Assembly: GCF_947488465.1 (NCBI RefSeq)
Contig: NZ_CANKZA010000003.1
Span: 62,001 to 126,000, forward strand
Direction of reading: 5' to 3'
From: an uncultured Microbacterium sp.
Lineage (GTDB): Bacteria > Actinomycetota > Actinomycetes > Actinomycetales > Microbacteriaceae
DNA: 64,000 bases
Shown here in pieces: positions 16,907-25,053 of this stretch. The first letter of the stretch is position 1. The number at the start of each line of letters is the position of its first letter. A program made the position numbers and the translations under genes. The notes under the pieces are model-generated. The model saw only the letters and a program-made list of their open reading frames with translations, was not told the DNA's origin and made no database searches.

Positions 16907-18576
16907 TGAAGACGAACGCCCGGAAAGCCGCGATCTACGCCCGTATTTCGGTCGAGGATGAGAACGTGCCCAAGGTCGAGCACCAAGTCGCCGCGTGCCG
17001 AGCGCTCGCCGGGGATGACTACACGATCGCCGAGGCGCATGTGTTCACCGATCCCGGCATTCCGGCGACGGGCAAGAGCATCCGCGAAGGTACGCGCGCC
17101 AAGCGTCCCGGCTTCGACGCCCTGCTCTACGCCGCCGAGCGGGGCGAGTTTGACGCCATCATCGCCGTTGCCGGTGACCGTCTCGCGCGCAACTATCCCG
17201 ATGGGCTCGACATCGTGGACGCATGCGCGGCGGGCGACGTCGTGCTCTTGCTCGATGACGACGGCGTGCTCGATCCCCGCACACCGGGCGGCGAAGAGCG
17301 GGCTATGTCCCTGTTCACGGGCGGACGTCGCGAGATCCGCACGCGCTCGGCCAAGCAACGCCGCCGATACGATGCCGAGACGCTCCAGGGCATGCCCCTG
17401 TGGGGTCGTCGCCCGTTCGGCTTCGATTGGGTCGAAGAGGTCAACCGACACGGCAAGGTGTCCCGACGCGCGACGATCCACAACGAACGCGAGGCCGAGG
17501 CGATCCGCTGGGCGGTCGAATGGTTCCCGACGCCCGAGGGGTCGCTCTACGGCATCATCGCCGAGTGGAAGCGGCGCGGCCTCACGACGACGGCGGCGGG
17601 TTATGCGCGGCGTAAGCCGGTCGCGGGTGACGTCGCATTCTCGGGGGATTGGACGAACGCGAGCGTTCGGAGCATCCTCACCAATCCCCGTATCGCGGGA
17701 CTCGTGAAGCGGGGCGGGGAGATCGTGACCGGCGATGACGGCCAGCCGATCAAGGCCGCGTGGGAGCCAATCGTGGGCCGCGAGGCGTGGCAAGCGGTCC
17801 TAGACAAACTCGCCGATCCGACGCGCCACACGGCCAAGGGGCGCAAGCCGCACAGCGTCGGGTCGGGCATCGCGCTGTGCGTGTGCGGTCTGCCCCTGCG
17901 GGCAACGACGATCAAGGGCAAGCCTCGGGATGAGCGCGGCGTGATCATCGCCGAGGCCGAGCCGGTCAAGCTCCCCGGCTTGCGCTGTGACGTGTCGCGC
18001 AACCAATGGCGCGAGCGTATGGACGTGCCCCGGCATGTGAGCGTGCGCGACGACGTGCTCAATCCGCTCATCGCGGATGCCGTAGCGGCGGCGTTCCTCT
18101 TCGGTCCCGCCGATCTCATCCCGAGTGGGGCCGTCGATCTGCGGCCCGTCGAGGCCGAGCTAGCCGAGTTGCGCGAGGCCGAGGCGAACGCCGCCGCGCT
18201 CGCGTTGCTTGGGGGCGTGGCGGGCGGCATCGCGACGGCGCGCATTGTCGAGATTCACGCCCGCGTCGCCGAGCTACAGGCCGCACGAGTCGAGGCCGTG
18301 AGCGCGAGCGCGCACGCCGCCATGGTCGTTGATCTGCGCGCCGAGCTGTGGGGCGGCGAGCGCGTGAACATCGCGGATGCCGCCGAGGCTAAGCGCGCCC
18401 TACGCGAGCGTTTCGAGTCGCTCCCGCTCGGACAGCGCCGCGAGCTTGTGCGCGTCCTGCTCGCCGTGCGCGTGCTCCCCGGCCAGGGCGTGAAGCTCGC
18501 GCCCGAGCGCCGGGTGAGGATCGTTCACAAGGTCGTGACGTCGCTGAACGATGCCGAGGCGGCAGACGTGGCCTGA
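16906..18576 (+). CDS. Large serine recombinase (integrase)
   Basis: 556 residues. The N-terminal resolvase domain has Y-A-R-I-S with catalytic Ser15 and the D-R-L-A-R motif at 91-95. A recombinase domain follows, then a zinc-ribbon-type region with Cys325, Cys327 and Cys361, and a long coiled-coil-rich C-terminus (Ala/Glu/Arg rich, about 420-500). Such enzymes join attP and attB one way; excision needs a directionality factor. It abuts attL and is therefore the likely enzyme for this integration. The start is supported by TACATT ending 6 nt upstream. The usual 'GDR' segment is present as V-A-G-D-R-L. Confidence 0.93.
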   Translation: MKTNARKAAIYARISVEDENVPKVEHQVAACRALAGDDYTIAEAHVFTDPGIPATGKSIREGTRAKRPGFDALLYAAERGEFDAIIAVAGDRLARNYPDGLDIVDACAAGDVVLLLDDDGVLDPRTPGGEERAMSLFTGGRREIRTRSAKQRRRYDAETLQGMPLWGRRPFGFDWVEEVNRHGKVSRRATIHNEREAEAIRWAVEWFPTPEGSLYGIIAEWKRRGLTTTAAGYARRKPVAGDVAFSGDWTNASVRSILTNPRIAGLVKRGGEIVTGDDGQPIKAAWEPIVGREAWQAVLDKLADPTRHTAKGRKPHSVGSGIALCVCGLPLRATTIKGKPRDERGVIIAEAEPVKLPGLRCDVSRNQWRERMDVPRHVSVRDDVLNPLIADAVAAAFLFGPADLIPSGAVDLRPVEAELAELREAEANAAALALLGGVAGGIATARIVEIHARVAELQAARVEAVSASAHAAMVVDLRAELWGGERVNIADAAEAKRALRERFESLPLGQRRELVRVLLAVRVLPGQGVKLAPERRVRIVHKVVTSLNDAEAADVA

Positions 18577-18598
18577 CGGCCCGCTGAGCGCCTTAGAG

Positions 18599-18621
18599 CG
18601 GCCCTGGATGACCCGGGGCCG
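18599..18621 (+). terminator. Hairpin after the integrase gene
   Basis: CGGCCCTGG (18599-18607) can pair with CCCGGGGCCG (18612-18621) around an ATGA loop, 23 bp after the integrase stop. It lacks a T-run, so termination is only suggested. The rest of the 100-bp gap holds nothing I recognise except the promoter of the next gene. Confidence 0.35.
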
Positions 18622-18677
18622 TCGTGCGTCTACAGGGGCGCTCGCAGTGCCCGACCAAGGCGCCTTACGCTGGATGC

Positions 18678-18962
18678 ATGAGACGAAACGGGGAGCCGAT
18701 CAGCGCTGACGATCCCCGTCATGGAACGGCAAACGGTTACGGCAACCTCGGATGCCGTTGCGCGCCTTGCCGTGCCGCGCACGCGGCGAATCACAGCGCC
18801 TACATCAAGCGTCAGCGCGAGGCTGGGCGAGTCATTGGCTCGCACGGGTCGAGCGTCGCCTACGACACTGGGTGTCGTTGCGACAAGTGCCGCGTGGCGC
18901 ATAACGCCCGATCCGTCGAGAAGAAGCGCCGCATCCGAGCTCGCGGACGTACGGACGTCTAG
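18678..18962 (+). CDS. Small protein with two CRCxxC zinc-ribbon-like repeats
   Basis: 94 residues from the ATG at 18678, supported by TACGCT (18666-18671) ending 6 nt upstream. Two repeats each have H-G-(T/S), a Tyr, then G-C-R-C-x2-C-R-x-A-H: G-C-R-C-A-P-C-R and G-C-R-C-D-K-C-R. The second is followed by a very basic tail (K-K-R-R-I-R-A-R). I know similar repeats from small actinophage proteins of unknown function. Metal and nucleic-acid binding is an inference from the cysteines and basic residues. Confidence 0.75.
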   Translation: MRRNGEPISADDPRHGTANGYGNLGCRCAPCRAAHAANHSAYIKRQREAGRVIGSHGSSVAYDTGCRCDKCRVAHNARSVEKKRRIRARGRTDV

Positions 18963-18971
18963 CGTCGGTCG

Positions 18972-19772
18972 TCAGTCTCCACTGCCCTCATCCTCGGTCG
19001 GATACAGAACGGAACCGATCAGCCCTTCGACTGAGATCGCGCTAGGGTCCGGCGCGGCCTCACCCTCGGCATGCTTGAACCGCTCGGCGGCCTTATAGGC
19101 GAGGCGAACTGCTTGGATGACAAGCACTCGGCGAAGCCCGGCGGAAACTTCGCCACGCTCATATGCCACGGCGGCAAGCCGTGAGATCGTCTCTGCTCGG
19201 CGGGCAATCCTGACGTCTGGATGGCCGCGATCAGCACGCGTCTTGTCGGAGATGAGCGTGAACCGATAGGACTCGGGCAAGTCGATTGGCTTCGACACTG
19301 GAGGGATCTTCTCGTTCAAGATCGCGCCGAACTTGCTGTTCTCGATCGCCTGGAGGTAGGCCGAGTACTCGTGCTTGTCGAGATTGGTTTGCGCGGCGTC
19401 GAAAGCGGCTTTGTCATCTCTCTTGCTCGGCGTATCTTGCAGGTCCCAGAGGGGCCAGACCTCCAACTCTGCGACCTCGAACACGTCGAGAATACGCATA
19501 GCCACCGCGTCAGTTCGCTGGTTGGTGAGGTGCCGATTCAGCCGCGTCGCGAGGCTTTCCTTTGTCTGACCAACGTAGATCGGCTCGCCGTCGTAGTCGT
19601 AGAAAGCGTAGACGCCCCATTTCGCCCCGGTGACGCGCCGCCCCTGCTTGTCGGTGGCCTTCTTGGCATCGTCAAAGAGTGAGCGAAACTCTCTCACGAT
19701 CTCGGCAGGAAGGTCTTTCTTCTTTGGCTTCTTCCCCACCTCGGTCGTGCGGGGACGGCTAGTGCTCCCCAT
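18972..19772 (-). CDS. GIY-YIG type II restriction endonuclease
   Basis: 266 residues, started at the ATG that shares its A with the stop of the methyltransferase gene (TGATG). The GIY-YIG core is visible: G-V-Y (Tyr55), I-Y-V-G (Tyr66), R77 with R80-H81, a later Glu (E135, H-E-Y-S-A-Y-L) and Asn153 (A-I-L-N-E). Tyr, Tyr, Arg, His, Glu and Asn are the residues known as catalytic in the GIY-YIG restriction enzyme Eco29kI. Coupling to a cytosine-5 methyltransferase makes it the cutting half of a type II system. The recognition site is probably CCGCGG, inferred from the absence of this site in the element. Confidence 0.82.
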   Translation of the reverse strand: MGSTSRPRTTEVGKKPKKKDLPAEIVREFRSLFDDAKKATDKQGRRVTGAKWGVYAFYDYDGEPIYVGQTKESLATRLNRHLTNQRTDAVAMRILDVFEVAELEVWPLWDLQDTPSKRDDKAAFDAAQTNLDKHEYSAYLQAIENSKFGAILNEKIPPVSKPIDLPESYRFTLISDKTRADRGHPDVRIARRAETISRLAAVAYERGEVSAGLRRVLVIQAVRLAYKAAERFKHAEGEAAPDPSAISVEGLIGSVLYPTEDEGSGD

Positions 19773-20929
19773 CAGACAGCATGCCGAGATTCGACGGCGC
19801 TCGCGTGGAACGGGCCCTTCACGAGCGGCATGAGGTAGTGCTCGCCGAGCCACGCGACGGCGGGCACGGCCACGGCGTCACCAAAGCCGAACAATGCCTG
19901 ATTGTTTCGCGCCGTGCTGAGGTCGTAGTCGCCCGCTCCCATGAGTCGGGCGTACTCACGGGGCGTCATCCAGCGCACCTGGAGCCGCTTGCTACCCATG
20001 CGCACGACGGCCTGTTTCGATGATCCACCGCGCGCGGTGCGCAGGCATCCCGAGATGTCGTCGGGTCGAACCTCCCACACGGCGACGCCGCCACGGGTGC
20101 GGCGGTACGCCGTGCGGTACTTGACGCCCGACTCGCGGCGCATCGTGGCCACGCGCTCGCGTTGCATGGGCGATAGCGAAGAGACGAACGCCTCGGTGCG
20201 CTCTCGATCCCACCAGCGCTCATCGTCCAGCGGCATCTCTTCGATCATCGACCCGAGGCCCGTGTGCATGGGCGCAGGGGGCGCGGGGAGCGCCGCGCGG
20301 TGCGTCCTGAGCGTCTCGTCGCCGTAGACCCACTGGAGCCAGTCAGGGCGAAGCTCAGAGTTGGGCTCGGCGATGTCCTCAGGCGGGTTCTGAGCGCCGA
20401 CGAGGAACAGTCGGGGGCGCGACTGGGGGACGAAGCGGCGCGCGTCGAGTGCGAGCACATCGACCGAGTAGCCGAGATCGTTGAACGCGCGGATAGCGGC
20501 GGCGAGGTCGTCGCCCCCGTGTGAGGTTGCCAGTCCGGTCACGTTCTCCAGTACGGCAACCTCGGGCCGGTCGTCGCCAAGCTCGCGCAGGAGCCGGATG
20601 AAGTGCCAGAAGGTGCCCGACTGAGCGCCCGCGAGGCCAGCTCGGCCACCCGCGAGCGAGAGGTCGGTGCACGGAGAAGACGCCCAGGCGAGTGAGACAT
20701 CGCGCGGGAGGTCGGACACGAGCACGCGCCCGATGTCGCCCAGCGCAAAAGCGTGGCCGTCAGTCTCGCCGAACTGGGCGTCGTACATCGCTTTCTTGTC
20801 CGGCTCGTAGTCGTTCGCCCACGCCACACGGAAGCCTGCCGCCTCCATGCCCATGCGGGCCAGACCGATCCCAGCGAAGAACTCCAGCGCCCTCGGGCGC
20901 GCGGCATCCAGTGGCGTTACATCTCCCAT
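19772..20929 (-). CDS. DNA (cytosine-5)-methyltransferase of a type II R-M system
   Basis: 385 residues. Motif I is F-A-G-I-G (18-22), motif IV is S-S-P-C with catalytic Cys87, motif VI is E-N-V (128-130) and motif VIII is Q-S-R-P-R (169-173). The target-recognition region follows (about 190-310). Motifs IX/X come near the C-terminus (T-P-R-E-Y-A-R-L-M, then N-N-Q-A-L-F-G-F-G-D-A-V). It methylates the site cut by the downstream nuclease. TACGCT ends 6 nt before the ATG on the minus strand, so its mRNA is probably leaderless. Being transcribed ahead of the nuclease gives protection first when the element enters a new cell. Confidence 0.95.
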   Translation of the reverse strand: MGDVTPLDAARPRALEFFAGIGLARMGMEAAGFRVAWANDYEPDKKAMYDAQFGETDGHAFALGDIGRVLVSDLPRDVSLAWASSPCTDLSLAGGRAGLAGAQSGTFWHFIRLLRELGDDRPEVAVLENVTGLATSHGGDDLAAAIRAFNDLGYSVDVLALDARRFVPQSRPRLFLVGAQNPPEDIAEPNSELRPDWLQWVYGDETLRTHRAALPAPPAPMHTGLGSMIEEMPLDDERWWDRERTEAFVSSLSPMQRERVATMRRESGVKYRTAYRRTRGGVAVWEVRPDDISGCLRTARGGSSKQAVVRMGSKRLQVRWMTPREYARLMGAGDYDLSTARNNQALFGFGDAVAVPAVAWLGEHYLMPLVKGPFHASAVESRHAV

Positions 20930-21005
20930 GAGGCCAGCGTAACGACCGCCACCCGCATCCGGTCGGACCGGCGCGCACAGGGAGATGGGTCGTTGTCCGA
21001 GAGGT

Positions 21006-21152
21006 CTAGGCGACCCGTACAGCGCCGCACTCCGGGCAGAGCCAATACGGGCGCGGGGCCGTACCCGCCGGACTCATCCGATGAAGAGAGCCGCACGCAT
21101 CGCACAGGGGTGCGAGGGGCAGGTCGCGCGCGTCGGCGTCGTCGGCATCCAT
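21006..21152 (-). CDS. 48-residue zinc-ribbon protein
   Basis: The frame from ATG 21152 has C-D-A-C-G and C-P-E-C-G, two C-x2-C knuckles 20 residues apart, the layout of a small zinc ribbon. TAGCGT ends 7 nt upstream of the ATG on the minus strand, the leaderless spacing seen across this window. It lies directly upstream of the methyltransferase gene on the same strand. A role as a small controller of the R-M genes or the element is possible but unsupported. Confidence 0.6.
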   Translation of the reverse strand: MDADDADARDLPLAPLCDACGSLHRMSPAGTAPRPYWLCPECGAVRVA

Positions 21153-21246
21153 GGCCGCAACGCTACGCCGAGGATGCGGCCCTGATTCCCGACTATCCGA
21201 CGCGACTTTCCAGAAACGGCGAACGCTCGCCGATAGAGTCCCCGCT

Positions 21247-21573
21247 ATGGGCATTCCTGGGCGTCGGACTGTCTCACGGGCCGAGTATCGCGCCTACATC
21301 GCGTCGCCCGCGTGGCGGCGGACACGAGAGCGCTACTGGGCATCGAAAATGCCCACGGCTTGCTACGTCTGCGATGCGCCGCGACGGCCAGGGATGCACT
21401 TGCATCACCGCACCTACAAGAATCTAGGCGCTGAGCGGCTCATGGATCTTGTGCCCCTCTGCCCGTCGTGTCACGACGAGGTGCACGCGCTCTACGACTC
21501 CGACCCCGGCGCGCATCGTCGCGGCCTGTGGGAGACGACGAAGCGGGCACGCGCGGCCCGTCAGCGCCGATAG
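21247..21573 (+). CDS. HNH endonuclease-like protein
   Basis: 108 residues from the ATG at 21247, with TAGAGT (21234-21239) 7 nt upstream. C-Y-V-C (39-42), H-L-H-H (51-54), N59 and C-P-S-C-H (72-76) form a zinc-stabilised HNH fold with the catalytic His-Asn-His set. Phages often carry such a protein next to terminase genes, but no terminase is seen here. It could nick element or invader DNA. Confidence 0.85.
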   Translation: MGIPGRRTVSRAEYRAYIASPAWRRTRERYWASKMPTACYVCDAPRRPGMHLHHRTYKNLGAERLMDLVPLCPSCHDEVHALYDSDPGAHRRGLWETTKRARAARQRR

Positions 21574-21597
21574 GACGGCGCTCGCGGCGGCGTCGAG

Positions 21598-22539
21598 CTA
21601 GCCGAGCACCGAGGCGACGGCGTAGGCGCTGGAGCGCTCCAGACGCCCGCGCGCGCGGTCGTAGCGCCGTGTCGTGCGGGGGTCAGCGTGCCCCATCGAG
21701 TCCTGTAGGTCGGCCAGCGCCACGCCGTGCGCGAGCGCGATAGTCGCGTGCGTGTGGCGCAGGCTGTGGGGCGACACCGCCCCGTCGATCCCGGCGCGGC
21801 GGGCGATGCGCTGAACGGTCCGGAACGCCTCGGATGCCGCCCAGCGCTTGCCGGTCGCGGTCGTGAAGAGGGGAGCGTCATCGCTCGCCGTGTCGGCGGC
21901 GACGATCTCGGCCCCGTGGGCGGCGGATGCGCCGAGGTACTCGCCCAGCGCATCGACGGCCCGAGGCGGCAAGGGGAGCTTGGCGCGCTTGCCGCCCTTG
22001 CGCGTGACGACGAGCACGCGGTGCCCCGTGTCGTGCTGGAGATCGGAGACGTCCGCCCCGAGTACCTCGGAGATCCGCGCGCCCGTCGTGAGCAAGAGCG
22101 CCACGAGCGCGTACGAGCGCGCCCCGTCCTGGCGGGCGGCGTCGAGGTAGGCGTGCGCCTCGGCCTCGCTCAGGCCGCGTGTGTCGCTGTGGTCGGCATC
22201 GACGCGGGGGCGAACGACGCGGCTCACGGGGTGCGACTCGGCGCGGGGCATCGCGCCCTCGGCGCTGGCGTAGCTGTAGAACGACGACGCGGCGGCGAGC
22301 TTGCGCGCCACGGTCGAGGGTGCGCCCGTCAGCGTGAGCCGGTAGGCGTCGATGTGGCGGCGCTCAGCGTCGAGCGCGTCGAGGTCGCCCGCGTCGAGGA
22401 ATGCGAACAGGCCGAGGATGTCGCCCCGGTACGCCCGGCGCGTGTGCTCGGAGCCAAGCGACATGAGCCACGCCCCGGCGAGGGCGGCGTGCCGCTCGGC
22501 GTTGGTCGTGTGAGCGGGGCGAGTCTGGAGCGTCGTCAT
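21598..22539 (-). CDS. Tyrosine recombinase, XerC/D-like
   Basis: 313 residues from ATG 22539. An N-terminal SAM-like core-binding domain precedes the catalytic domain with R155 (T-G-A-R-I-S-E-V), K181/K184, H258-x2-R261 (P-H-S-L-R-H-T), H284 (M-G-H-A-D) and the nucleophile Y293 (R-R-Y-D-R). All catalytic residues are present. It is not next to an end of the element, so it is unlikely to be the integrase. Resolving replication multimers, like Xer, is a reasonable guess. Its promoter (TATCAT, 6 nt upstream) is covered by a 26-bp palindrome. Confidence 0.92.
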   Translation of the reverse strand: MTTLQTRPAHTTNAERHAALAGAWLMSLGSEHTRRAYRGDILGLFAFLDAGDLDALDAERRHIDAYRLTLTGAPSTVARKLAAASSFYSYASAEGAMPRAESHPVSRVVRPRVDADHSDTRGLSEAEAHAYLDAARQDGARSYALVALLLTTGARISEVLGADVSDLQHDTGHRVLVVTRKGGKRAKLPLPPRAVDALGEYLGASAAHGAEIVAADTASDDAPLFTTATGKRWAASEAFRTVQRIARRAGIDGAVSPHSLRHTHATIALAHGVALADLQDSMGHADPRTTRRYDRARGRLERSSAYAVASVLG

Positions 22540-22542
22540 GTA

Positions 22543-22568
22543 CACATGATAACTGACATTATCGTGTG
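22543..22568. promoter_or_regulatory. 26-bp palindrome over the tyrosine recombinase promoter
   Basis: CACATGATAA (22543-22552) and TTATCGTGTG (22559-22568) are inverted arms matching at 9 of 10 positions around a 6-nt spacer. The -10 of the recombinase gene (minus-strand TATCAT, 22551-22546) lies inside the left arm. This is a strong repressor-operator candidate. Confidence 0.65.
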
Positions 22569-22630
22569 CCATCTAGTGGCATTTCGGAGCCGTCCGGCTC
22601 GACATTCCGGCGCGTTCGCCCTGCGCCCCG

Positions 22631-22682
22631 AAAAGCGACCGCCCCCGGCGTCGATGCCACTCAATCGACCGGGGGCGGTCGC
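22631..22682 (-). terminator. Rho-independent terminator of the whiB operon
   Basis: A perfect 14-bp stem: GCGACCGCCCCCGG (22635-22648) pairs with 22669-22682. On the minus strand it is followed by TTTT (22634-22631). It ends the minus-strand operon whose last gene stops at 22778. The stretch between 22683 and 22777 shows nothing else. Confidence 0.8.
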
Positions 22683-22777
22683 GGTGTCGGCGGCGAAGAT
22701 CGCGCCCAGGAAGCGCCCGCCGACGATGGGGCCGCGCGCGCCGCCGAGATCCCAGGCCACGCGGCGCGCGCGGCGGT

Positions 22778-23122
22778 CTAGGAATCCGGGAAGTACTTTC
22801 GTTTGGCGGCGGCGAGGATCTCGGGCGAGAGTCCGACCAACTCGCCGGACTCGCACAAGACGTGCACGATGCCCCAGAGGTCGAGCACGTAACAGAGGGC
22901 GTGATCCTCGGCGTGCACGGGTCGATACCCGCGCGGCAGGCCGTAGCTCGCGACTCCGACGTCAACACGGCGCGCGACGCCTGAGAATGTCGGCGACACG
23001 ATGCGCGCTTGCGGCTGTGCGGCGGCGATCTCGTGCGCCCTCTGAGACGGTCCAGCCGTTGGCGTCGAGGGCGTGCCGAGCACGCCGACAAGTGACGGCC
23101 CGTCAGGTGTGTAAGTGCTCAT
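22778..23122 (-). CDS. Hypothetical protein, last gene of element operon
   Basis: 114 residues from ATG 23122, which overlaps the whiB-like stop as ATGA. I recognise no family. The N-terminal third is Pro/Ser/Thr-rich, the middle holds G-Y-R-P-V-H-A-E-D-H-A-L-C-Y-V-L-D, and the C-terminus ends in a basic A-A-A-K-R-K-Y-F. Coupling to the WhiB-like gene suggests the same physiological role. Confidence 0.7.
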   Translation of the reverse strand: MSTYTPDGPSLVGVLGTPSTPTAGPSQRAHEIAAAQPQARIVSPTFSGVARRVDVGVASYGLPRGYRPVHAEDHALCYVLDLWGIVHVLCESGELVGLSPEILAAAKRKYFPDS

Positions 23123-23445
23123 GCCGCGCCCCTTGCTCTCTGCCTCGGCCCGCTCGCGCGGGCGGGTGTGCCCCGCTTCATCCCTGCCCAGAATCCCGAC
23201 ATCGACCAACGGGGCGAGGCGTCGGCGAACGCCGCGCACTCGGCCAGGATCGGGCACGACGCGCACACGCCGCGCATGTGCGCGACGTCGGCGGCTGACG
23301 GCAGGTCAGCCACAAACCGGGCGTCACTGTCACACGCGGGCGTCGAGGTCGTGAGAGCGTCGCTCAGCGCATCCCAGGCGGCTCGGGCGGCGGCGGGAAG
23401 CTCAAAGCGTGGGCCGAGCGGCACATCTTGCCGGGCGCGCGTCAT
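23119..23445 (-). CDS. WhiB-like iron-sulfur transcription factor
   Basis: 108 residues. Cysteines at 38, 61, 64 and 70 follow the WhiB pattern (C, then C-A-S-C, then C five residues on), with the turn G-F-W-A-G-M at 84-89 before a basic tail. WhiB proteins bind a 4Fe-4S cluster and modulate sigma-factor activity in Actinobacteria; several actinophages carry one. ATGA overlaps on both sides place it mid-operon. It may tie expression of the element to host redox state or repress a host whiB; both are inference. Confidence 0.88.
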   Translation of the reverse strand: MTRARQDVPLGPRFELPAAARAAWDALSDALTTSTPACDSDARFVADLPSAADVAHMRGVCASCPILAECAAFADASPRWSMSGFWAGMKRGTPARASGPRQRARGAA

Positions 23446-23822
23446 GGCGTCCCCTTGGCCGTCAGACGGGCGCACAGCGCCGCGAACGATGCGAGGGAGA
23501 GCACGACATACGCGCCCGACGTCTCCCGCCCTACGCGGCGTTGCACGACGACGCCCCGCGAACCGTCGCCACGGTCTACGGCGAGCATGTCGGCATGGTC
23601 GAGAGACTCCGAGAGCCGCCCCGCTCTGCCGTAGCTCGTGCGGAAGGTCAGACCGTCGAGGCCGAGCACGTCGCCGCGCACGTCGCCGATCTCTTCCGAG
23701 ATCAGCCGGTGCGGATGCCGGGGCCGGATCGGCTGGCGAAGCTCGGCGGCGAGGTATCCCGCGACGGACTCGCGCCACGCGGCGGCGAGGCGTCGGTCGT
23801 TGTGCTCGGCGGTGCGGCTCAT
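23442..23822 (-). CDS. Hypothetical protein in element operon
   Basis: 126 residues from ATG 23822; its TGA overlaps the start of the WhiB-like gene. The sequence is Arg- and Gly-rich with a central segment R-P-R-H-P-H-R-L-I-S-E-E-I-G-D-V. No family is recognised. Start and stop overlaps with neighbours make it a real coding region. Confidence 0.7.
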   Translation of the reverse strand: MSRTAEHNDRRLAAAWRESVAGYLAAELRQPIRPRHPHRLISEEIGDVRGDVLGLDGLTFRTSYGRAGRLSESLDHADMLAVDRGDGSRGVVVQRRVGRETSGAYVVLSLASFAALCARLTAKGTP

Positions 23823-23825
23823 GGG

Positions 23826-24410
23826 TCAGCGCGTCCCGTCTGCGATCCCTTGGCGACGGCGCTCGGCCTGAGCGGCGGCGGCGCGCTCGGTCGGGTGCTC
23901 GCCGGGGCGATAGACGGCGGTCGTCTTCGAGGTCGAGCCAGCGGGGCCGTAGATGCGCTCAACCTCGGCGAGCGCCTCGGCGCGCTCGGCCTCGGACGGC
24001 AGAGCGTAGGCGCGGCGGCGGGCCGTGTCGCGGGCGCGCATCCATTCCGGCGTGCCGTACTCCCAGGGTCGGAGATCCGAGGGTGCGGGGCCGGGGCGGA
24101 CCATGACGGCCCCGTAGCGCTTGACCTGCCGCTCTTCGTCGTAGACGACGCCGACCCATGACGTCGCGAGCGATCCGTTACGGTCGCGGGCCGCTTCGAT
24201 CATCTCCGACGTGACCGTGAACGTCTGCCCCCGCTCCAGCACGACGGCGCGCCCGGTGATCATCGAGCCGCCGCCGAGGTTGACCGTCAGGCCGGATCGG
24301 AGACAGTGCAACGTGTCGCCGGGCGAGGGGATGCGCGGCGCGCTCGCCGCCGTCGCTGTGTTGGCCGCGAGGATCGCGTCGAGGTCGTCGGGGGTAGTCG
24401 TGTCACTCAT
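23826..24410 (-). CDS. Hypothetical phage-type protein in element operon
   Basis: 194 residues from ATG 24410, overlapping the stop of the HTH gene upstream. An acidic N-terminus is followed by a beta-rich middle (T-L-H-C-L-R-S-G-L-T-V-N-L-G-G-G-S-M-I-T-G-R-A-V-V-L-E-R-G-Q style turns) and a charged, helical C-terminus. I place it in no named family. Small beta-barrel-like proteins of this kind occur in actinophage genomes, which is only a weak hint. Confidence 0.7.
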   Translation of the reverse strand: MSDTTTPDDLDAILAANTATAASAPRIPSPGDTLHCLRSGLTVNLGGGSMITGRAVVLERGQTFTVTSEMIEAARDRNGSLATSWVGVVYDEERQVKRYGAVMVRPGPAPSDLRPWEYGTPEWMRARDTARRRAYALPSEAERAEALAEVERIYGPAGSTSKTTAVYRPGEHPTERAAAAQAERRRQGIADGTR

Positions 24411-25000
24411 GTGAGCGCCTCCAGTCGTGTGGGTGTCGTTTCCAGAATCGTGAGGGCGCGAGCTTTCGCGCCCTGTGCCCGGATCTCGTCGGCGAGGTCG
24501 CCCCGGTCATCGCGGTCGAATGCGTCGGCGAGCGCCTCGGCGATCCCTGGCAAGGTCCGTGCGACGTCGCCGAGCACGCGGGCGATGCTGGCCGCGTCGC
24601 GGGCATCGCTGGCCGCGTCGTCATGTTCGATCCCGAGCCGGTCGGCGAGCGCGACAAGTGCGCGCATCTCGGCCTCTCCCAGTCGCGCACCCAGCCATGC
24701 GTTACCCGAGGCGTAGGCCGAGAGACGCGCGTCTCGGGCGTCGTTGGCAATCGAGGCGATGCGTTCCACGAGAGCGGCGGGCCGGACCTCGGGTGAGCGC
24801 TTGACGGCCTCGGCGAGCGCGGGGCGTAGGTGCCAGGTCGTGTGTCGGTAGATGGAATCGCGAGAGACGTCGAAGCGCCGCGATAGGTCGGCCACGGATG
24901 CGCCCCCGGCGATCAGGGCGTCGAGGGTGTCAGCCTCGGAATGCGAGCACACGTTACAGCTACGCCCGTAGGCGTTGCGGGTGCTCAGCGGCGTGCTCAT
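24407..25000 (-). CDS. HTH DNA-binding protein, phage/terminase-small-subunit-like
   Basis: 197 residues from ATG 25000; a GTG at 25009 is an alternative. A C-x2-C-x-H motif (C-N-V-C-S-H) precedes a helix-turn-helix, A-S-V-A-D-L-S-R-R-F-D-V-S, then S-I-Y-R-H. This C-x2-C plus HTH head is common in actinophage DNA-binding proteins annotated near terminases. It heads the five-gene operon and may be its regulator. TATAGT (minus, 25042-25037) is a good -10, followed by a 14-bp palindrome at the expected transcription start. Confidence 0.75.
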   Translation of the reverse strand: MSTPLSTRNAYGRSCNVCSHSEADTLDALIAGGASVADLSRRFDVSRDSIYRHTTWHLRPALAEAVKRSPEVRPAALVERIASIANDARDARLSAYASGNAWLGARLGEAEMRALVALADRLGIEHDDAASDARDAASIARVLGDVARTLPGIAEALADAFDRDDRGDLADEIRAQGAKARALTILETTPTRLEALT

Positions 25001-25022
25001 GACGCACACGGTACGCGGGTTC

Positions 25023-25042
25023 TGGACTTATGTCCAACTATA
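25023..25042 (-). promoter_or_regulatory. Promoter and operator-like palindrome of the element operon
   Basis: TGGACTTATGTCCA (25023-25036) is an inverted repeat (TGGAC, TTAT, GTCCA) directly downstream of the minus-strand -10 TATAGT (25042-25037). It would cover the transcription start of the operon that begins at 25000. Confidence 0.55.
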
Positions 25043-25053
25043 GGCATGTCATC

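Noticed and set aside
20753..21427. Long plus-strand open frame opposite the methyltransferase and small zinc-ribbon genes
   Set aside because: Arg/Ser/Pro-rich composition with no motifs; it is the antisense of real genes in high-GC DNA.
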